Shown here in pieces: positions 36,298 through 50,169 of a DNA stretch of 64,000 bases. The position numbers and the translations under genes were made by a program. Below the pieces are notes generated by a model, which was not told the origin of the DNA, searched no databases, and worked only from the letters and a program-made list of their open reading frames with translations. The stretch covers positions 21,551,599-21,615,598 of the forward strand of contig NC_088177.1 in NCBI RefSeq assembly GCF_028769735.1, read 5' to 3'. Origin of the DNA: Zonotrichia leucophrys gambelii (lineage: Eukaryota > Chordata > Aves > Passeriformes > Passerellidae). Each line of letters begins with the position of its first letter. Position 1 is the stretch's first letter.

Positions 36298-39200
36298 TTC
36301 AGTCACCTTTCTTCTTTTTATGTTTAAACTAATATTTGGTCATGAAGAGTGAAAGATTACAAATAGCTTCTATAACATTACCAAGTTGCCTCTATGTTAT
36401 GCAACCCTCTTCAAAGAGATGTGGGCAAGAACTGTGTTTGATCATTAGTGCATGAACAGGTAAGAAAACAGTTACATGGGAAACTGTACTAAGTCATGGT
36501 TTTCCATGCTGGCCTGTCAGCAGTTTTGAAATTTTCCCAGGATAGAGGAGAAAGGTGCAAAACAGATAAAGAAGCAAATTCACTTGTAGATTTACCAGTG
36601 CTTCAAAATACACTCACCTCATGCCACTTGGTTTGGAGAGTCCTTATACTGAAAAGACTAAAGGGAAAATCTGGGCTGCAGCCTACCTCTGCTGTTTCTT
36701 ACATAATTTATATAAAATTTGCTGAAGGTGTCCTTTTGATCTCATTGATTTTAATCAGTTTAATGCTCATATTTTAAGCCCTTGTTGCTCTGCTTAATTA
36801 AAGTGATGTAGATTCTCTCAATATCAAGTTTTTTCCCGTACAGTTAATTTATTTACCAGCTTCTCTTTTGCCACAACTTTGTCAATCTGTTATATTTCTG
36901 TGTTACCTTTTGTCCAGGCAGAATTGGCTTTGTAGCTAATCTAAGCTACAACATACACAGTCAGTCCTGCACATGAGCACATCTCAAGGCTCTAATGTTT
37001 AGTTAAACAATCTTTCTACAAATATAGGTACAGAAAAGAAATATTTCAAGACTAGCACTAAAAACATTTACTGCAAGGTTTTCCTCTACTGGGATCAGAA
37101 AATTTACATGGCTAATGCAGTGTTTTCTCATTCTGACGTTAGGTATGACCTTGTGCAAAGGTTTCCAAACTGTTGATTTTCTTTCAAAATACAGTTTCTG
37201 GCTACATCTAAACTTACTGGTGTCTCTTGTCTGAGTCCTTGTGTAAAGACCACCTGAACAAAAAAACATAGTAATTCAGACCTGCTGCTGGAAGTAAACA
37301 GAGCTCTGAGAGTTTGTACAGAGTTGCTCTAATGTGTAAAGGTGAAGGTGATGAGGCATCAAACTGGGTGGCCTGTAAGCCAGAAACACCTCTCAGTTTC
37401 TTAGTGTGTTGGTTTGTACTGTCATAGGAATTCAGAAGGTACATAATTCTCCAAAAGAAAACAAGTATTTGGTTGCAGCAGCCATGGGACCCTCATCGTA
37501 CAACACACACTATGGATGCCAAGGGAGCTTCTTACTTGTGATGTTATTAAAGGTCAGAAAAACACAGCCTGTGTGCTCTTATAGGCATAGCTTTGGTAAG
37601 GAACAGCCTATCTTGTGTTCCACTGAGACTGGAATAACAGCCTGCAGTGTCATTGGGAGTGAAGCCTTGGCCTGCAGCTCCTCTACACCGAGGTGCCCTT
37701 GGCTGCGTTTCCCTCCCCTCCCTGCCACAGCAGGATGCAGCAGCTGCCAAGAGGTGAGTCAGTGTAGGCAGGTGAGCTGGGGAGAGCCCCGTCCCTTTTT
37801 TGTTCACTCACATTTTGAAGAGTGCTTTCATTTCCCTCAGGCTGCTGAAGTGACTCAGCTTGTGGCCACCCCAGCAAGTCCTTTCTGGAGGAACTGAAAG
37901 TAGCACGTGGAGGATGGGAGAATACACTACGGTCACTGCACTGGGTGTCAGGCACTTTTACCCTCATTTGGTGGAATGGGAGGTTAGGTCTGTTTGAATG
38001 GGTGGAGAACAGTTCTGTGTAAAATAATTGGGCAAAAGTTGGCCCTGATACACCAGATTTATCACTGCAATCAATAATTCACATAGATGCACTACTTTCT
38101 TAATAGTCAAGGCCAGGAAATTATCTCAAGGATGGGTGCCTTTCAATATTTTTATCACTTCTGTGTCACTAATTTAACTTCCCTTGTATATTTAATTATG
38201 CTGAGAACTATGAAATTCCAGTCTGCAGTGAAATTAAGGTCAGTAGTAGACCTATGACCATTTAAATTCCACTTTCATCCCTAAATGATGGGCGAAGTTT
38301 ATTTTGCCTTGTGCAGAGAGGTGCATGTCTGTTGTACAGCAAAAGAAATCTGGACAATTGACTTCACATCTCTTGGCCATTCTGGGGACATGACCCTGTA
38401 ATGGCTGTGTCACAGAATCATTGTTCACAGTATAGCCTGTTCCTCTCTGGTTCCATTACTGCATGTTTTTTTTAGCTGAAGCAAGTTTGCATAGTGTATT
38501 GGAAATATAAACAGAGCTCTAAAAGCCACAAGGCATCCTTAACTACAGAGCCATCAAACCTTCTGCTTCACAAATAAGTATCATGTTTTCTTTGGACTTA
38601 TTAGCACTTTCTCACTATTACTTTTTCCACCAGTGATACTATTTTAGTACATCAGAGTGAATTTCAACAGTTTTAAAAGGTACAAAATCACTGTATTGCA
38701 GCAATACTCTTCTTCCTAATTGTCCTCAGAATGAAAAGCTCTTTCTTATTTAATAACTTTTTAAAAAAGGAATATTTCTTCCTGTTATGTGATTTGTTTT
38801 CTCTGTAACCCTTTTTTATGATAGTTGCTGAACACTGCTTTAAATATTTTGCCAGTTCAGATTTGTTTCTCAAACAAACAGGAGGTTTTTATAACTCACC
38901 CTGAATCAACCAGCTAATTTTGGAAAGCAAAACGTTTCCATGTTACAAAGATTAGTCGGTAAATGAATATTAACTTTTGTTTCTCTGTGACATAAGTAAC
39001 AGGCAGAACAACTTTGTTCTGGGCATTTTTTTTTTTTCGCATTTAGGACATAAAGGGTAAGATTTTTTTTAGTGGTTAAAAAATTAAATTAGGAAAGTAT
39101 CTGCAAAGACATATGGATAAACTGTGCAACTTGTTAAAACATTCTGGTTTGGGACAATCATGGTATTTAATGTCATCTTATTACATAGCATGGTTCTTAA

Positions 39201-39775
39201 CTCACTGTGCCTGACTGGTTGCTGCTCTGTGGAAGTCAGAGTCACACCTGTGCATTTGTGTTGATGTCAGCCAGGTTTATATGGAAGTTAAGCAAGATCA
39301 GTAATTGGCACTAAACATAAAATATTCTGTTTGAAAAGAAAATAATGGGTGCAGGAAGGAATGAGTATCAAGAGGGTTTGAAAAGTTTTGGCATATTAAG
39401 AGGAAATAGTTGACAATAGGATTAAACTTGAAATTAAAAACATTTTCCCACTGGCTTTATTAAAAATATCTCTTTAGATTTTAAATGAGAAAAAGACACC
39501 TATAGACCAACTGTAGTCACCATGACAACAACTTAAACTCACAAAACACATAGCAGAATTACTTGGCAGCATAGTTACTTACAACCTAATACATCAAATC
39601 AGCAGAACATAGGCTAACACTTCACCTAAAATAATTTCTTTTTTTTTCCTTTCTGTTTTTTATGGGAACAAACTGTAGAGCACAACAAACATGAGCTCTG
39701 GCTCTGTCTTATTTTTGGAATGATTTTTGTGAATTTCTTTTGAATAACTAAAATATTTTCTTTCAAACACAGTGG

Positions 39776-39831
39776 GATTTTTTGCTTTGGTTTAGGGTTT
39801 TCTTTTGTGTTTTTTGTTTTTTATTTTTTTA
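39776..39831 (+). repeat. T-rich low-complexity tract
   Basis: Interrupted T runs with G (GGATTTTTTGC through TTATTTTTTTATC). No transposon tail structure was seen. Confidence 0.7.
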
Positions 39832-42800
39832 TCTGTGATCATCTACAGGGGGGATTTATTTATTTCAACCAGAGATGGCAATGGCCTACCAGTATCAAGT
39901 AATATATCTTTTGCCAATACAAAAATATTCCCCTACACTGATTGTTATTGTCTGGTCTAGTTTTAAAAGTTTGAAGCTATGTGGATTCCATTGTTTCCCC
40001 TGGGAGCCCAGTTTGTTTCGCTGCCAGGAAGCTTTCCTGATACTCAGCCTCAGTTTTTCCATGTTTAATTTCAGGCTATTAATATGAGAGTCTTATACTG
40101 AATAACTGCTCTACTTTTTGTTATGATCTTAAAATATTTGTAGATGCTGTTAGTCCAGTCAAATGTGAACCAATCTATACTTAATTATTTTTAACTTTCC
40201 TCAACTGAGTATTTAAAGCTCCCAGTTAATGCTCTCTTTGAGCAATTTCTACTTTCCATGGATTTTCTTTGTTATAGGAAAATTTAATTCCATTTATTTT
40301 TTTATACCAAAGTAATATGAGAAATAATGCCCTCTTTCTTTTCCAAGATGTAGTTAAATATATCCAGATTGCAGAATTATTTTTAATTACAAACTAGCAT
40401 GAATATTGGTTCTCCCGAAATCTATCTCAATAGTATTCATTTTCATCTCTCCCCTTGAAACGCATATTGAAATATATTCTTTCTCCTTTTTGTTTGCTTC
40501 CAGTGCTATGAGATTATTTTTTAACATTGTTTTCTGTGCATTTGCAATATCATTAAAATTGTCTTTGTTACCACCTGACTTGAAAGCCTGAAAATTCCAT
40601 TAATGTTTTTCCATTATTGAAAAATAAGTAAAAGAAAAAGAAAAAGGTTTTAGTCCTGAATATTACCAAAGACATAAAACCTCATTCTGATGTTACTGCG
40701 TTTATGATTTTCATGCCAATTTGTAATTCTCAAAAATACCTTCCTTTGTGAGCTAATTTGAATTACATTACCAGGTATTCAAGTGTCTAAATCTTTCTGA
40801 GAAATTGGTGATATAATTTCTACTCTACTTAATCAATCTACTTGTTTTACTGTTACATCAAGAAGACACTTGAGATTACTTGGTTCAGTCCTTATAAAAA
40901 GCAGAAAGTTAAATTGCTCACAATTCCATTATTCCCCAACAAATCAGCATGTTATTCTCCTACTCTATGTTCTGAATTACTAGGGACGTGCAAATTCAAA
41001 TTACTCATTGATAGCCAGCAATGTTACAGTTTGTTTCCTTTGGCTATCACTTTGTTGTTGTTGTTGCTAGTTTTCTTTTCCCTTTTTTTTGTTAGGACTC
41101 ATTGGTATGTATGAAACTCTTTCCTATGTAAACCTGTTCATGATGATTATTGTGATTAACTACAAAAATCTCAAGACCTTGCTTTTAGCAAGTGCTTATA
41201 TGAGGGTGACTTCAATTATCAGCACAGTTTAAGGTAGGGGTGGGTTTTTTAATATTTGGATATAACTGTTTGTATCCTGGCAGATTAATGGCAGTCAACT
41301 AAATAAGACCACTTCTTTGCCAGCTACATTTGGAGCACCTCAATGCCTAGAAAACCTTTGTAAATCTTCCCTTCAGAGCACACAGAGAAGTTAGTTATCT
41401 CAATACTGGAGTAATTCAAGCAGCTGTGCTGTGGGATTTGCTCTCTACATAGTTTTTGGACCTAGTGAGCTTAACAAATGAACTTAGGGTTTATGCAACT
41501 CTCTATGTGATGTATTAGCTCAATTCTGATTTGACACAGATACCTTTACCCCACTCCTCAGTCAGTGCTGCCTTGGATGCAGATGGAGTTCCCTCTGAGC
41601 AGATCCCTGCTTCGTAACCTGATGGAAATGGTGACACGGGGGGATTTCCTTAGCAGGGCTGTAGCAGTCACCAGAGTGCCAGTATAGACAACAAAAAAGT
41701 TTCTTCAAGAAGATGGCAGCTGCAGAAAGTATCAGGGAACTATTTTGGGACTAAAGGAAGTAGTCAAATGAAAGGCAGACTTAAAAGACCAACTAGATCT
41801 TTGTGGAAGAGGCATTCCTGACACACGTGAAACAGACAAAGATAAGAACTTTGTTTTTTAAGAGTATCCTAACTTACTTCTTATACTGGAAAGGAACATA
41901 ACATTTTCTGATAGGAATCTACTTTAACATAAAGTACAGGGAGCTTTATACTCCCAAAGCAAGATGTTAAACCAAAGAGCAACCTTCTTAAATATATTGC
42001 ACACAGTTTTGTATTCTGTAGACAAAACCTTCTGGTGACTTACACAAGTGGCTGTGGGTTAAAGTGGACTAGTATTTTGCTGCTGTATATAGTGCCAACA
42101 GGGTTTCAAAATGTGAATAATAAATATGTTCAGAATAAATAGGAACAAGAAACAAAATTACCAAGAAACAAAAAGAGAGATCATCATGACATTTTATGAA
42201 TAAATGATAAATGGTTCTCTGCACAGCGCCACAATATACTGAGGGATTCCTTGTCAAAGGACATTGTGGATGCCAGGAATGTACAAGAGTGCAGAAAGAG
42301 ACTGAGAAACTTCATAGAAGAGTTATTTATTTCTAGACACATAGAAACCACCTCTGTATCAGGGAGTCCTTTACCCCCACATGGCCAGAGGCTGGCATGC
42401 TGGCAGTCCAGTATCACTGCACATTATTTCTGCTCTTTTTCTCTTCCCTGGACATCTGCTTTTGCCATTCTCAAATGTATACGACATTGGGCGTTTTCAG
42501 AACTGTATATGAATGAGATGGACTTTCATTGTGACCCAGTGTAGATGTGCTTACGTTATCAGGAACAAAAATAAAAGCGTTGGAGATCAGCTTTGCTGCT
42601 AAGTTCATAAATGAATAATATTTCATTAGAAATGCTAAAGAAAGGTAAATGGTAAGGGAAAAGACCAATATTGCTTGAATTAGGAAAATACATTTGATCT
42701 AACATATAAAACTCATAAAGACTCAATATATTTACCCAGCACCATAATCAGGTGAGCAAAATTAACACATTTTTTTGTGTCTTTTTTAGGAAGCCAGTAA

Positions 42801-43077
42801 GAACCACAGGGTAATTAAAGGAGCTCCACTGTGATTAATAACTAAAAGTTAACCCATGTGATAAGCTATGAGTAGTTATCACATCTTTAACTTCATTGAA
42901 TTAAGTGAATAAATAGCTGTTTAATATTTTCTTTTTCAAGATCCCAAGCTTGCTCTAGTTATTGCAGCTTATTGTAATGATTTTTCCTCAGTAAAGGTGA
43001 CTTTACAGTGTGAGAAAGGAAAATTTAGTCACTGATTTGATAATCAGGAAGAAGGAGTTTTTTGCAATAGCCTTTAC

Positions 43078-43219
43078 TAGATCATAGGGGTGTAGAATAA
43101 ATTAAGTTGGAGGGAACCTCCCTAGTCTGATTAGTTTTGCAGGATATTATTAAGCTGAGTTTGGAAGAACTGGGTCTATTCCTAGAGTTCAAGGATGGAG
43201 ATAACGTAATCTAGGGTTA
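43078..43219 (-). mobile_element. Old CR1 fragment, antisense
   Basis: Read on +, it follows the reverse complement of a CR1 end: ATCATAGGGGTGTAGAATAA, then TTAAGTTGGAGGGAACCTCC, TAGTCTGAT, TTTGCAGGATAT and finally TTCAAGGATGGAGATAACG. The order matches the antisense CR1 pattern (AGAATCATAGAAT, GGTTGGAAGGGACCTC, TCCAAGGATGGAGA). It is strongly diverged, hence older than the other copies. Confidence 0.7.
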
Positions 43220-44154
43220 TTCTTTTTAAAATATCTGTCAATAGCTAAAGAACTCTGGCTTTATCACCTGTTCCACAATTAATACACGTACTTCAGCTGA
43301 GATGTTGCCATGAAACATGTTTATCAGAGAGAAAACATCATGCCTACTGAATTCTGCACCATGAACTTCTGGGACAAGCACTCTGGTTCTCTTTATGGAG
43401 AATAATGTAACATTGTGTTGAGAAAGCTTGGCTATTTCTTGTGAAGTAATAAAAAACACAATTGGACAAAAGCTATTGCACCATAAAGCATAAATCAATG
43501 AAGTTTAAATAAAACTTTAAGTTTTTGAAATAAATCCTCCAGAAGTTTAAGTAGTACAAAAAACCCCCTGAAGAATTACAAATATTTCAATCTCTGCATA
43601 TAGTTCCCCTATTATATTCTGAATAATCTATTCTAATATTGTACAGCTACAGCATGATATTTAAAGTTCAGAAAGGGGTGTAAAGCATCAATCACCACTG
43701 GGTTTTTTTGGTAATTCTGAAAATCAAGAGACCTGTGTCACACTACTGTGTTCTGTAAATCCTTTTATGTGGGGATCTCGTGAGAGGACACTGAGGCACA
43801 GTTCTGATGTGCAAATGAAAAGCAGACAGACACATTTTTCTGTCAAGTTCTTCTGATGTGACACCAGGTACGCGTGTGCCTGTGGTCACCAGCTGATGGG
43901 GCTCTGCAGAAAGTCACCAAGAAAATCCAAGGCATATCCCTGCTTGGAAAAAATGCTGGCGAGTGGGGAGGAAGCAGGCTGGAAAGGGTTGGTGATCGCT
44001 GTCAACTTTGGGCAAGAGCAGCTCCAAAACCTTGTGCAAGTTGTCAGAGTAGGTGGGTTCAGCTGTGTGTTCTAACACCCAGACCTGTGAAGTTTAAACA
44101 TGGAAATAGGCTGTTAGCTGAAATGGGCTGGGCACGACCTCACAGCCGCACTTG

Positions 44155-44510
44155 TGCTTAAATAGCCTGCGGGTGGAAGGGCTAATTCTGTCTTTTGCTT
44201 GCTGATAGCTGCCCTGGTCTGCACGTCAGAGAAAGCTACGAATTTAAGTAGAACATTTGGTTATCAAGCACTTGAACTCTGTCAAGCAATATGCATCTCT
44301 GAAATAGCAGGAAAAATGTGTTTAGCATCTGGGCAGACTGGATTAGAGAGGAGGCATCTGCTTGAAAGTACTGTGCCTGCCTGTGATGCCTGCCCACATC
44401 CCTAGGCATGTGGGATACTTCTGATAGTTTCAGGAAACTACTTCTTCCACTAGCAGCTTCATATGCCTTTACCATTGCTTGTGGGTGGAGTTTCCCCATC
44501 TGTATAGCAG
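44155..44510 (+). promoter_or_regulatory. Possible TATA-type internal promoter and leader
   Basis: A TATA-like CTTAAATAG at about 44157-44165, followed by GC-richer sequence, sits about 350 bases before an ATG at 44511. The preceding 300 bases have more G+C and CpG than the surrounding intron. The support is weak. Confidence 0.2.
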
Positions 44511-44611
44511 ATGAAAATTTTGGACAAGCAGTCAGCACAGGAGACCTTAATTGAGCTGAAAAATATCTTATTTTGGAGTACAAAAACTTTTCAAGATTAT
44601 AGTGAAATAAG
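44511..44611 (+). CDS. Candidate alternative first exon (unproven)
   Basis: ATG, preceded in frame by TAG (44505-44507), opens 33 codons beginning MKILDKQSAQETLIELKN and ending DYSEI plus AG, then a moderate donor AG|GTATAT. Exit is phase 2, as for the recognised PDE1A first exon, so it would join PDE1A exon 2 in frame with an Arg codon. The frame actually continues unspliced to a stop at 44706, which is a simpler alternative. No homology is known to me. Confidence 0.2.
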
Positions 44612-46035
44612 GTATATATTTCAGTTTGATTCTGAGTTTCTTTGTAAATGGGAACAAAACCTGAGGCAAATTGTGGAGCCTTTTCAGAAGAAAAATGTAG
44701 CTAAATAATCTGAGTTTCTTCATCAGTACCTTTCAGTGGCATGTAAATGCTAAAAGGAAATTAAATGTTTTTAAAAGTATGTCTTGAGAATGTTCTTGGG
44801 ATTAATAGTAAATAATTTAAAATATTGTAAACATTGCACATGAGAAACACCATCCCTCCATTCTCTGCTGTAGAACCGTTTCTTCAGTAAACTGGCTCAG
44901 AAACGTTGTCATATTAAAATGTGCTCTCTCTCCCAGTGGCTTACAAAGCAGTTTTGTTTCTACATAACAAAATTGCTTTTTATGTTATGAAATCTTGGCA
45001 TCAATACATCTCTGAACATCTACCCCAAAATATGGCAACTGATTTTAGTACTGAATAAATAATAGGCAGTAATAGTCCCCTAGAGTGGCTGTTTTCTAAG
45101 AAGCAGTAGAACTGGCAATGGGGAATTCAATCACTGTGTATCAGAGACAAATTTAGAAAAGATGAAACAAGTTTAGGATATGTGTCATTTAATGATACTG
45201 GAGTATGTATCTCATCCTGTGGGAGAACTTTGGAAACATTACACAATTATTCTCATGTGGTTTGAGCAAAATAAAATGTTATGCATTATTGTGTTTTTGA
45301 GCATAAGACTTACAAAATGATTTGTGGATGAAGAAAACCCCATTATTCTTGCTTATTTTAAAAGCAAAAACCAGTCACTTTGGTAACAAATAGCAGCACT
45401 GAGTTTCACAGCTAAAGGTCACTTGGAAACAAGGATGTTTTCCAAATGGGCTTCCAATGAGCCTAGTTTCATGAATGTAATTTGAATTTTACAATACTGA
45501 AGAGTTGCCATTAGTTCCACAAATTTGTCAAGAACTGAAACACAACCTCATGATCATTTTGAACAGGATGCAGCTGAAAATCAATACTTTTTTGATCTGA
45601 CTGATTATGGGTTTTGACACTCTAGAATCCTCTTTCTTTAAGATTTAGATAACATAATGAAGGTATTTTTCTTTACAGTGGGAGATTGACTTCATAGATT
45701 TATGACAGATTCTTCAATATTAGGAATATATTGGATGGAAATATACCATATTGTCTGATGGGATTATTGTCATGTACTTTTGCTACTCTTCAAATTTCCT
45801 CATGTTGAGTATTAAATTTGCCTTACCTGGGCTACTAGTACTTCTGCACTTAGAAAAAATAGTTTAAAAAAAATGAGGAAAGTCAAAATAAAAATGACAG
45901 GTTTAAAGCTTGCAAGATTTGTAAGTTGGTGCACTTTTTCTGTTTATTAATCTTTGATTTAATTGGGAGAAATTTGCATTAAGCAACACCATAGAATGTA
46001 GCAGCAAATGTTAAATGATTGCTTTAATCGAGTAC

Positions 46036-46069
46036 CTTTTTTTTAAACTTTTTTTTTCCTTTTTTTTTC
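46036..46069 (+). repeat. T-rich low-complexity tract
   Basis: Three runs of T (8-9 bases) broken by AAAC and CC. Confidence 0.75.
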
Positions 46070-46529
46070 ATAACTGATATTAGTATTGTGGTTTGTTAAA
46101 CAAATCAGTTATTTACCTGCAAATGTGCATCCATTGTATTGTAAGAGTTGCAATATGACCTCATTTTATCATTTACCTGAGCTATGCAGCAAGGAAAGAG
46201 GAGAGGTAAAATATATAACTTTCCAAAGTAATGGAATGTTTGCATTTTAAAATGACTCAGGGCATTTTAAGTGATCTCTTTATTCCCATTTAACCATCTC
46301 ATAGATTTGGAGCAATAAACTCATCTGAAACAGAATTCAGCAGAATGATGAATGCAAACGTCAGGACTGGAACCTGTAGGAAAAGCCTTGACCTTGGTTT
46401 AGAAGCTAGGTTTGGCCAGGCAGGTAGATTCCAGTCACTGTGGAGCCTTGAGGCTGGAGATTTGGGCAATGGAACTAATCCCTGCTGGATTTTCGGCATG
46501 CAGGAGAATCACCAGGCGCAGTGTGGCAG

Positions 46530-46715
46530 GAATTGGCCTGGGAGCCAAGAGAATCTTGTCCTGTTTCCCATGACCCCTGGTACCTATCTTCTCATGTTCC
46601 TCAGGATCCCTATTTGTAGAACAGAGATAAAATTTGGTGTGTAAGTCTCAGCTTGTTTATAAAATGTCACAATATCCTTGGATAGAAAGTGCTATGAAAA
46701 TATAATGTATTCTGC
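46530..46715 (+). repeat. MIR/CORE-SINE-like fossil
   Basis: The order of diverged phrases fits a MIR-type SINE: GGCCTGGGAGCCAAGAGAAT (GGGAGCCAGGAGA block), CATGTTCCTCAGGATCCC, TATTTGTAGAACAGAGATAA (CATCTGTAAAATGGGGATAA block) and GAAAGTGCTATGAAAATATA (AAAGCGCTATGAAAA block). MIR-like SINEs predate amniote radiation and survive as fossils in birds. The assignment is from pattern memory. Confidence 0.5.
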
Positions 46716-49700
46716 TAAATACATCCCCACATTATCAGGCTCTTTTGCTTTGTCTTAACATTTTAGCCTAGCTAATTTTTACGCAAATAAAACATGATAG
46801 CAAAAAAAAAAAAAGAAGTTAATTCACAAGATATTAAGTACATTGTCATAAATTGCCATAACGATGGAAATTCCTGTGTCTCTGACGAACAGGTTTATAT
46901 CTAAGTTTGCTCCTAGCTTTGAGTGCATGCCTTGGGATTGAAACACATTTAGTGGATAGATTTTTATTTTTAAATTTTCAGCTATTAAAGGAAAACAGAT
47001 GAGGAAAGCCTAGATAACCTACTGGTTATATTTATTCAGCATAGAAACTCTAAATCATGTATTCATTATAAAATATGAAGAACCACTTATTACTGCATTT
47101 ATTTATATGCATTGCTGTCTTTTGCTCAAGACTGAGTAGAGAAGCAAGGTGGATATAGAAGCTTGAATTTGCAGGAAGATAACAGAATCTCCTTCTTTAC
47201 ACAAGTACAAGAAATTGGTTGGAATCCATTAAATTTATAATAGATTATTAATGGAGTCAGCTTTTCACATTACATTGACAGTAAAGCAGCCCTTTCCAAA
47301 GTGGCGTATTTAGGGTGAGGACAGAGTAGAATACACAGGTTATAAAAGTAAATCAAATCGCTTGATTCTGTAGAGCTTTTAGCTTTTAATTCTGAATGAT
47401 AAAATGTGACAAATTACAGATTACTTCTAAATGTATTTCTTTCAAGGCATTTGATGTTTGATAGATTTCTATTTTTGATTGTTTTCAACAAAATGGTCTC
47501 TTCTGCATAGAATATGTTTTCTTTGTGAGAATGAGCTTGCATTTTTTAAATCCCCTGTTTTAAGTTGAAACTTACTTTTGATTTTGGAAAACTCAAAAAT
47601 GAGATTTTACATTTTCCATAAAATTATGGACTATTTCTAAAAGTGCTAAGTAACCTAAAATCACCATATTTTTATCTCTGTTTTTCAAATTAACATAAAT
47701 ACTTTCTAAACTAAAACTAAGCAAAAAGCAGGTTTTTGTCTTTCTCTTTGAAAGTCATCAGATCAGATTCATAGTTTTAATGTCACAACCTCTCCTTGTT
47801 CAAAATGATGAAAATTGCAAGATGTGAAGACAAGAAGGATAAAAAATTTCCCTTGCACTGAATGTCCTTGCTTAGTGACTAGAAAACATGAATATTGGGG
47901 TTATTTTTCCTTGTTCCTGACGTAGTTTTTTGTATTTTACCTTCCTGTTACAAAGTTCTTCTTGCTGGGGAATGTGCAGGGTATGAGTGTCCCTGACCTG
48001 GGAGGGAATTCCTGTCAGGACTCATGAGACTTCAGCACTTCCAGGCCTTTGCAGGTCCCTGTCCCAGCTCAACTGAAGATTTTCTGGGCAGCCCAACAGG
48101 CGCAGTCACAGCAAATAAGTAAATGCATCTTTCAGCAGAAAGTGTCAGTCAGGAGTGGCAGGGCAGTTAACAATTAAATGGTGCTGGTTTCTCCTGTGTC
48201 AGGAAACAGCTGGATGAGACGTCAATCTTTTCATGTTTTTCTTAGAAAATAGGAAAAGTCATGGGAACTTTCATACATTTTTAGTACTATTATGTTCCTC
48301 TGCTGATGCACCTATTCTGTTTCTTTCTATTTTTCTTTCTCTTTTTCAGGTACCTGTTATTATGACAAAATTTCAGTAATGCCAATAGTATCTGGTACAT
48401 ATGCAAAGCTGTAATAACATGAATATGCCCTGGTGGGTGAGCCCTGAATGAGCCCTTTGGTCTTATCTGACTAACAAATGACTTTTTAACCTCTAGAAAG
48501 ACACTCAGAGATATATTGCTGGGGAGAATCTTTTCAGAGGTCACTGAGTGGTAAGATGGATTTGTACAGCCATTGGGAGTTTGGTGACAAGGCAGAATCA
48601 CAAGTGAAAAAAGAATGTCCTCTTAACCTTTAGGTGTCCCTTTCAGCTGGCACTCAGTGAGCTACAGCTCATGTGATGCACAGAGAAAGCATGTTGTTCC
48701 ATGTTGTTTCTTATATTTATCTCAAACATACAACCTTTTCCAAATTCAGTTTGACTATAGGGGCGAATAGCCAAATTTAGATAAAAACATTTGCTTGGAA
48801 TAACTTTGGAACTTCTTAAAATTAGCATTATAGGGCACTTGGGTTTCTGGGAAGGTTTTATTTTAGGCTTCAGTGACGTGATATGGTGTGCTGTGCAATT
48901 CTACGGCAAAATAACTGGCATTATTTGAAAGGTTTAGTAGTATTTTCCATTGTTCACAAATGAGGCTTCCTAATTTAGCAAATAGGGCTTCCTTCCTTTG
49001 CAAAACTGCAAATATTCCAATTACAGATCTGCACCAGAGCAAAGTGTTCTCAGAAGCATGGGCTGAACAATTTTGTCTCAGTGCTGTGACAGCTGTGTTC
49101 AGGTGTCTGCTGTGCAGCTGCCCCTGTGTGGGGCCAGGGCTCTTCTGTTGTCTTTAGGTGGGTAAGAAATCTCAGAAAGTCATTGGGATTTTAAGAGCTG
49201 AAACAGTTATTGACAGGCCAGCTTTTTTTCTCAGTTTGATAGGCTCTTAATACGTTTGGATAGTTTCCTCAAAAATAAAGCGAGTAGTCTGATTTTAGTA
49301 GAATAGATTGTATAAAAATAGAAGCATGTGTTTATTTATATTACTTTTATGATGACTTTTTAGGAGAAAACTTCTATATGGCAATAGTTGTGCCATAGGC
49401 CAGAACCAAGTCAAGTAACTTCTAGTAGCTGGATTCTCTCTAAAGCAGCCTAAGATGGTTGTATCTCAGTTTTTACAGTGCTGAGTGAATAGAGGTAAAA
49501 GTACAGAATTGCCACCTTCTTTGATGAGAATCTCAAAAACAGATTTGTGTGAACATATAAAGCTGCTACATTAAACACTTGCATAGATATCACAGATGTT
49601 TTCCACAGCCTTAACACATTTGTTTTCTAGTTTGTAGTGGATGAAGTGAAATTGTGTTTACAAAGGCTGTTTTCTTTAAAAAAGGGGGAGATACTAAGAC

Positions 49701-50118
49701 TTTATGTATCGGGTTGTTGTATGCAATGGTACCTGTTCATACCTGCATAATGATTTTCAGAACATTGGGAAATGGGAAAGTCATAAGTGTTGCTGATCAT
49801 CCCTTAAAGAATGGTACTTCATGGTCATGGCAAATAGCAGGGAGAATGTTGAGGTGGCTCTAAATTCTACATATAGAAAGATCTTAGGAAGGTTACTGCA
49901 ACTGGTTTAGTAAGTTCCTCTTATTGGCCTGTGGTATGAAGTATCCTACATAAATTTTTGTCTGTAAATGGAACTGGAGCTAAGTAAAGTTAAGCATGTA
50001 CCTCCTGTCAGATAGACTCTTCAAATCCCTGTGGTCCTAGTTAGAATAGGAATTTAGATGCAGTGTTATTAAGTCCAGGCAGAATTTTGGTAATTAGCCA
50101 TTTAAATGACCATTCAGT

Positions 50119-50169
50119 TGTTTTTTTTGGTTTTTTTTTTTTTTGTTTTTTGTTTTTTTTTTTTTTTTT
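50119..50169 (+). repeat. Long poly(T) tract with G interruptions
   Basis: About 50 bases, nearly all T. No element body is seen on the 3' side that would make this an inverted poly(A) tail, and avian CR1 does not end in poly(A). Confidence 0.85.

Noticed and set aside
37406..37897. Longest + strand frame in the window (163 codons)
   Set aside because: It sits in a locally GC-rich stretch where overlapping frames are open on the other strand too. It shows no domain, has unusual Cys/Ser-rich composition and no supporting splice or promoter context.
39790..39810. Telomere-like TTAGGGTTTT
   Set aside because: A single occurrence in T/G-rich low-complexity DNA, not a repeat array.
50119..50169. 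Poly(T) as an inverted retroposon tail
   Set aside because: The DNA on the 3' side shows no SINE or processed-gene body, and the T run is interrupted by G in a simple-repeat manner.
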